Source: Desulfobacteraceae bacterium
GTDB lineage: Bacteria; Desulfobacterota; DSM-4660; Desulfatiglandales; Desulfatiglandaceae
NCBI GenBank assembly: GCA_030589715.1
Contig: JAUUVE010000081.1
Location: 1 to 7,968 of the forward strand
Direction: 5' to 3'
Length of the DNA: 7,968 nucleotides
Below, piece after piece: positions 6,841-7,968 of this stretch. Every line of letters starts with the position of its first letter. The stretch's first letter is position 1. The notes below the pieces were generated by a model that made no database searches, was not told where the DNA came from, and saw only the letters and a list, made by a program, of their open reading frames with translations. The translations under genes were made by a program, and so were the position numbers.

Positions 6841-6875
6841 CTGGTGCCTGAACGAAAAGTCCGTTCAGGCACTAG
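6841..6875 (+). terminator. Strong hairpin directly after guaA (possible terminator)
   Basis: The sequence starting immediately after the guaA TAG folds into a 14-bp stem, 6841-6854 against 6862-6875, with one G-T wobble (6843/6873) and a 7-nt loop AAAAGTC. The core arms are GTGCCTGAACG and CGTTCAGGCAC. There is no T run after the stem, so it may need Rho, act in mRNA 3'-end protection, or both. The position fits the end of the gua transcript. Confidence 0.65.
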
Positions 6876-6956
6876 GCACAGCCGAGCTGCGGCAATTGAG
6901 GTGCTGTACCTTCGATATTCACCGCCTGCACTCCCGATTGATCGGGATCGCTTGAG

Positions 6957-7076
6957 ACGCTGAGTTCACAGAGGAATCAATTTTTCATTTGTCCCGCTGT
7001 CAACGGGACAAATGAAAGCCTTTAGCCACTGCATTGCAAAGGACCTATTCCTTGAGAAATCATTAAAACTCAGCGT
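6957..7076. repeat. 120-nt stretch bounded by 10-nt inverted repeats
   Basis: ACGCTGAGTT (6957-6966) and AACTCAGCGT (7067-7076) are exact inverted copies. They enclose the strong hairpin at 6983-7017. Size and form resemble a small non-autonomous (MITE- or REPIN-like) element, but no flanking target duplication is seen. Confidence 0.55.
6983..7017. repeat. Perfect 14-bp hairpin
   Basis: TTTCATTTGTCCCG (6983-6996) and CGGGACAAATGAAA (7004-7017) pair perfectly around the 7-nt loop CTGTCAA. No T run follows on either strand. It may stop or protect transcripts from guaA, or be the core of a repeated element. Confidence 0.8.
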
Positions 7077-7222
7077 TCCCCCTACGGGGCGTAAGCCCTA
7101 TGGGCCGGAGGCTGCGTTTCGAACGAGTGTAGCGAGTGGGCGGTTATTGCGTTAAATGCAAACAATTTAATGCTCTCTGTAATAAGGATGTGGGAAATGT
7201 TCCTAGATCAGGTGGCTGAGCT

Positions 7223-7968
7223 ATGAGAAGGCTTGTTTTCCTTTTTGTCCTTTTTCTGCCTTTGGCATTACCTTTCCACTTGCTCCATGCGGAGTCTGCG
7301 GATGATCGGGGGGAGTATCAAGAAAGGCTCCGCACCCTCGAATCCTTGCTCGAATCCATTGTTGATGTATCAGAAAGGATTGCAGCGACACAACAAATCC
7401 TGCAAGGGCCCCGAGGCCTTGGCCGAGAAAAGAGGCTTAGGGAAAAAATCAATGAGTTGAGTCTAAAATTGAGGGATATGGAGGAGACCTTTGACCAGTT
7501 GGCCACCGATGTGGGTTTCCTCGCCTTTGAGGAAAAGAAGAAAGTTGGGGTGGATTGGAACCAGGAGCTCCAGGAACTCCTTGGGCCTGTGTTGAGGGAA
7601 GTAAAAAAGATGACTTCCCACCCGAGGGAGCTCGAAAAACTCAGGGCTAAGATCGACATTTATAGCTCCCAACTGGAGATGACACAAAAGGCCATCCAGA
7701 GTCTCTTCACACTCCAATCCTATGCCACGAGCCCTAAGCTCATCGAGAAGGTGAATGGTCTCATGCGTATGTGGCAGGACAGGCAGCTTGAGATCAGCAC
7801 TCAGATGAATATCGCTACCCAGCGGCTTGATCAGAGACTAAAAAAGAAGAAGCCGATATCTGAAACGATTCAGGAATTATTGCAGATATTCTTTAAGAGC
7901 AGGGGCCGCAACATCCTGTTTGCCCTCTTTGCCTTTGCCTTTGTGTGGGTTGCCCTTCACTACCTCCA
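7223..7968 (+). CDS. Exported coiled-coil membrane protein, probable MscS-type channel N-terminal part (partial)
   Basis: An open frame runs from ATG 7223 to the right edge, 248 codons without a stop. AGGTGG at 7210-7215 is 7 nt upstream of the ATG. Residues 1-23 look like a signal peptide: MRR, then a hydrophobic run, then LLHA with likely cleavage before ESADD. Residues about 30-225 are highly charged, almost without proline, and likely alpha-helical or coiled coil (for example LRTLESLLESIVDV, LREKINELSLKLRDMEETF, LEKLRAKIDIYSSQLEM). After a basic stretch RLKKKKP (204-211) a membrane segment begins (NILFALFAFAFVWVALHYL, 230-248). A large helical periplasmic domain before membrane helices is typical of long MscS-type (KefA/MscK-like) mechanosensitive channels, which release solutes on osmotic downshock. 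The pore-forming part lies outside the window, so the product is inference. Confidence 0.6.
   Translation, partial: MRRLVFLFVLFLPLALPFHLLHAESADDRGEYQERLRTLESLLESIVDVSERIAATQQILQGPRGLGREKRLREKINELSLKLRDMEETFDQLATDVGFLAFEEKKKVGVDWNQELQELLGPVLREVKKMTSHPRELEKLRAKIDIYSSQLEMTQKAIQSLFTLQSYATSPKLIEKVNGLMRMWQDRQLEISTQMNIATQRLDQRLKKKKPISETIQELLQIFFKSRGRNILFALFAFAFVWVALHYL

Larger units (their letters stand above)
6876..7222. other. Gap between guaA and the channel-like gene, hairpin-rich
   Basis: No supported gene is seen in these 347 nt. It holds a small stem TCCCGA-TTGA-TCGGGA (6932-6947), a wide inverted repeat (6957-7076) enclosing a perfect 14-bp hairpin, and an imperfect stem GCGTTAAA/TTTAATGC (7149-7173). 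A 47-codon frame (7012-7155) opens with an ATG inside the right arm of the hairpin and has no clear ribosome binding site. A TGTAAT at 7178-7183 matches five of six bases of a -10 box and might serve the next gene, but the -35 position (ATGCAA at 7156-7161) is poor. AGGTGG at 7210-7215 is the ribosome binding site of the next gene. Confidence 0.55.

Noticed and set aside
7100..7160. Possible tRNA T-loop around TTTCGAAC
   Set aside because: No acceptor, D-arm or anticodon arm can be built around it.
7110..7175. Possible integron attC site, suggested by GCGTTAAATGC and the inverted TTTAATGC
   Set aside because: The paired core sites with the expected spacing are absent, and there is no integrase or cassette structure.
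7318..7717. Antisense frames inside the channel-like gene
   Set aside because: The plus-strand frame has a ribosome binding site, signal peptide and helical composition and explains the region.

Overview
This window looks like chromosomal housekeeping DNA from a Gram-negative bacterium of about 50% GC. A member of the Desulfobacterota (old Deltaproteobacteria) is the best guess. That rests on the protein style (short MerR regulator directly behind pheT, an M24 peptidase with the FRVPASEI start, a short Ppx/GppA phosphatase fused by overlap to guaB) and on long gene-free gaps rich in hairpins and short repeats. It is inference from recognition, not a database result.

Layout. Positions 1-78 are the last codons of pheT, followed after 4 nt by a 110-residue MerR-type regulator (83-415). 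A gene-poor gap (416-911) with short repeats separates it from a convergent gene on the minus strand, an M24 metallopeptidase of the Xaa-Pro dipeptidase/aminopeptidase type (912-2141). Upstream of that gene, between it and the divergent next operon, lies a 574-nt gap dominated by a long imperfect palindrome (2206-2468). The plus strand then carries Ppx/GppA phosphatase (2716-3681), guaB (3674-5137, overlapping by 8 nt) and guaA (5284-6840). A strong hairpin follows the guaA stop directly. A second gap (6876-7222) holds another perfect hairpin inside a wider inverted repeat. The window ends inside a gene (7223-7968, open at the right edge) for an exported, coiled-coil protein with a membrane segment, most like the N-terminal part of a large MscS-type mechanosensitive channel.

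How the genes fit together. guaB and guaA carry out IMP to XMP to GMP, the two committed steps of guanine nucleotide synthesis. The Ppx/GppA family member just ahead of guaB, translationally overlapped with it, acts on polyphosphate and/or pppGpp in characterised relatives, so the cluster may tie GTP supply to the stringent response. That link is inferred. The flanking genes (pheT, regulator, peptidase, channel) have no evident common pathway.

I found no defence system, integrase, transposase, CRISPR array, tRNA or rRNA. The least explained material is non-coding: the 263-nt palindrome and the hairpin cluster behind guaA.
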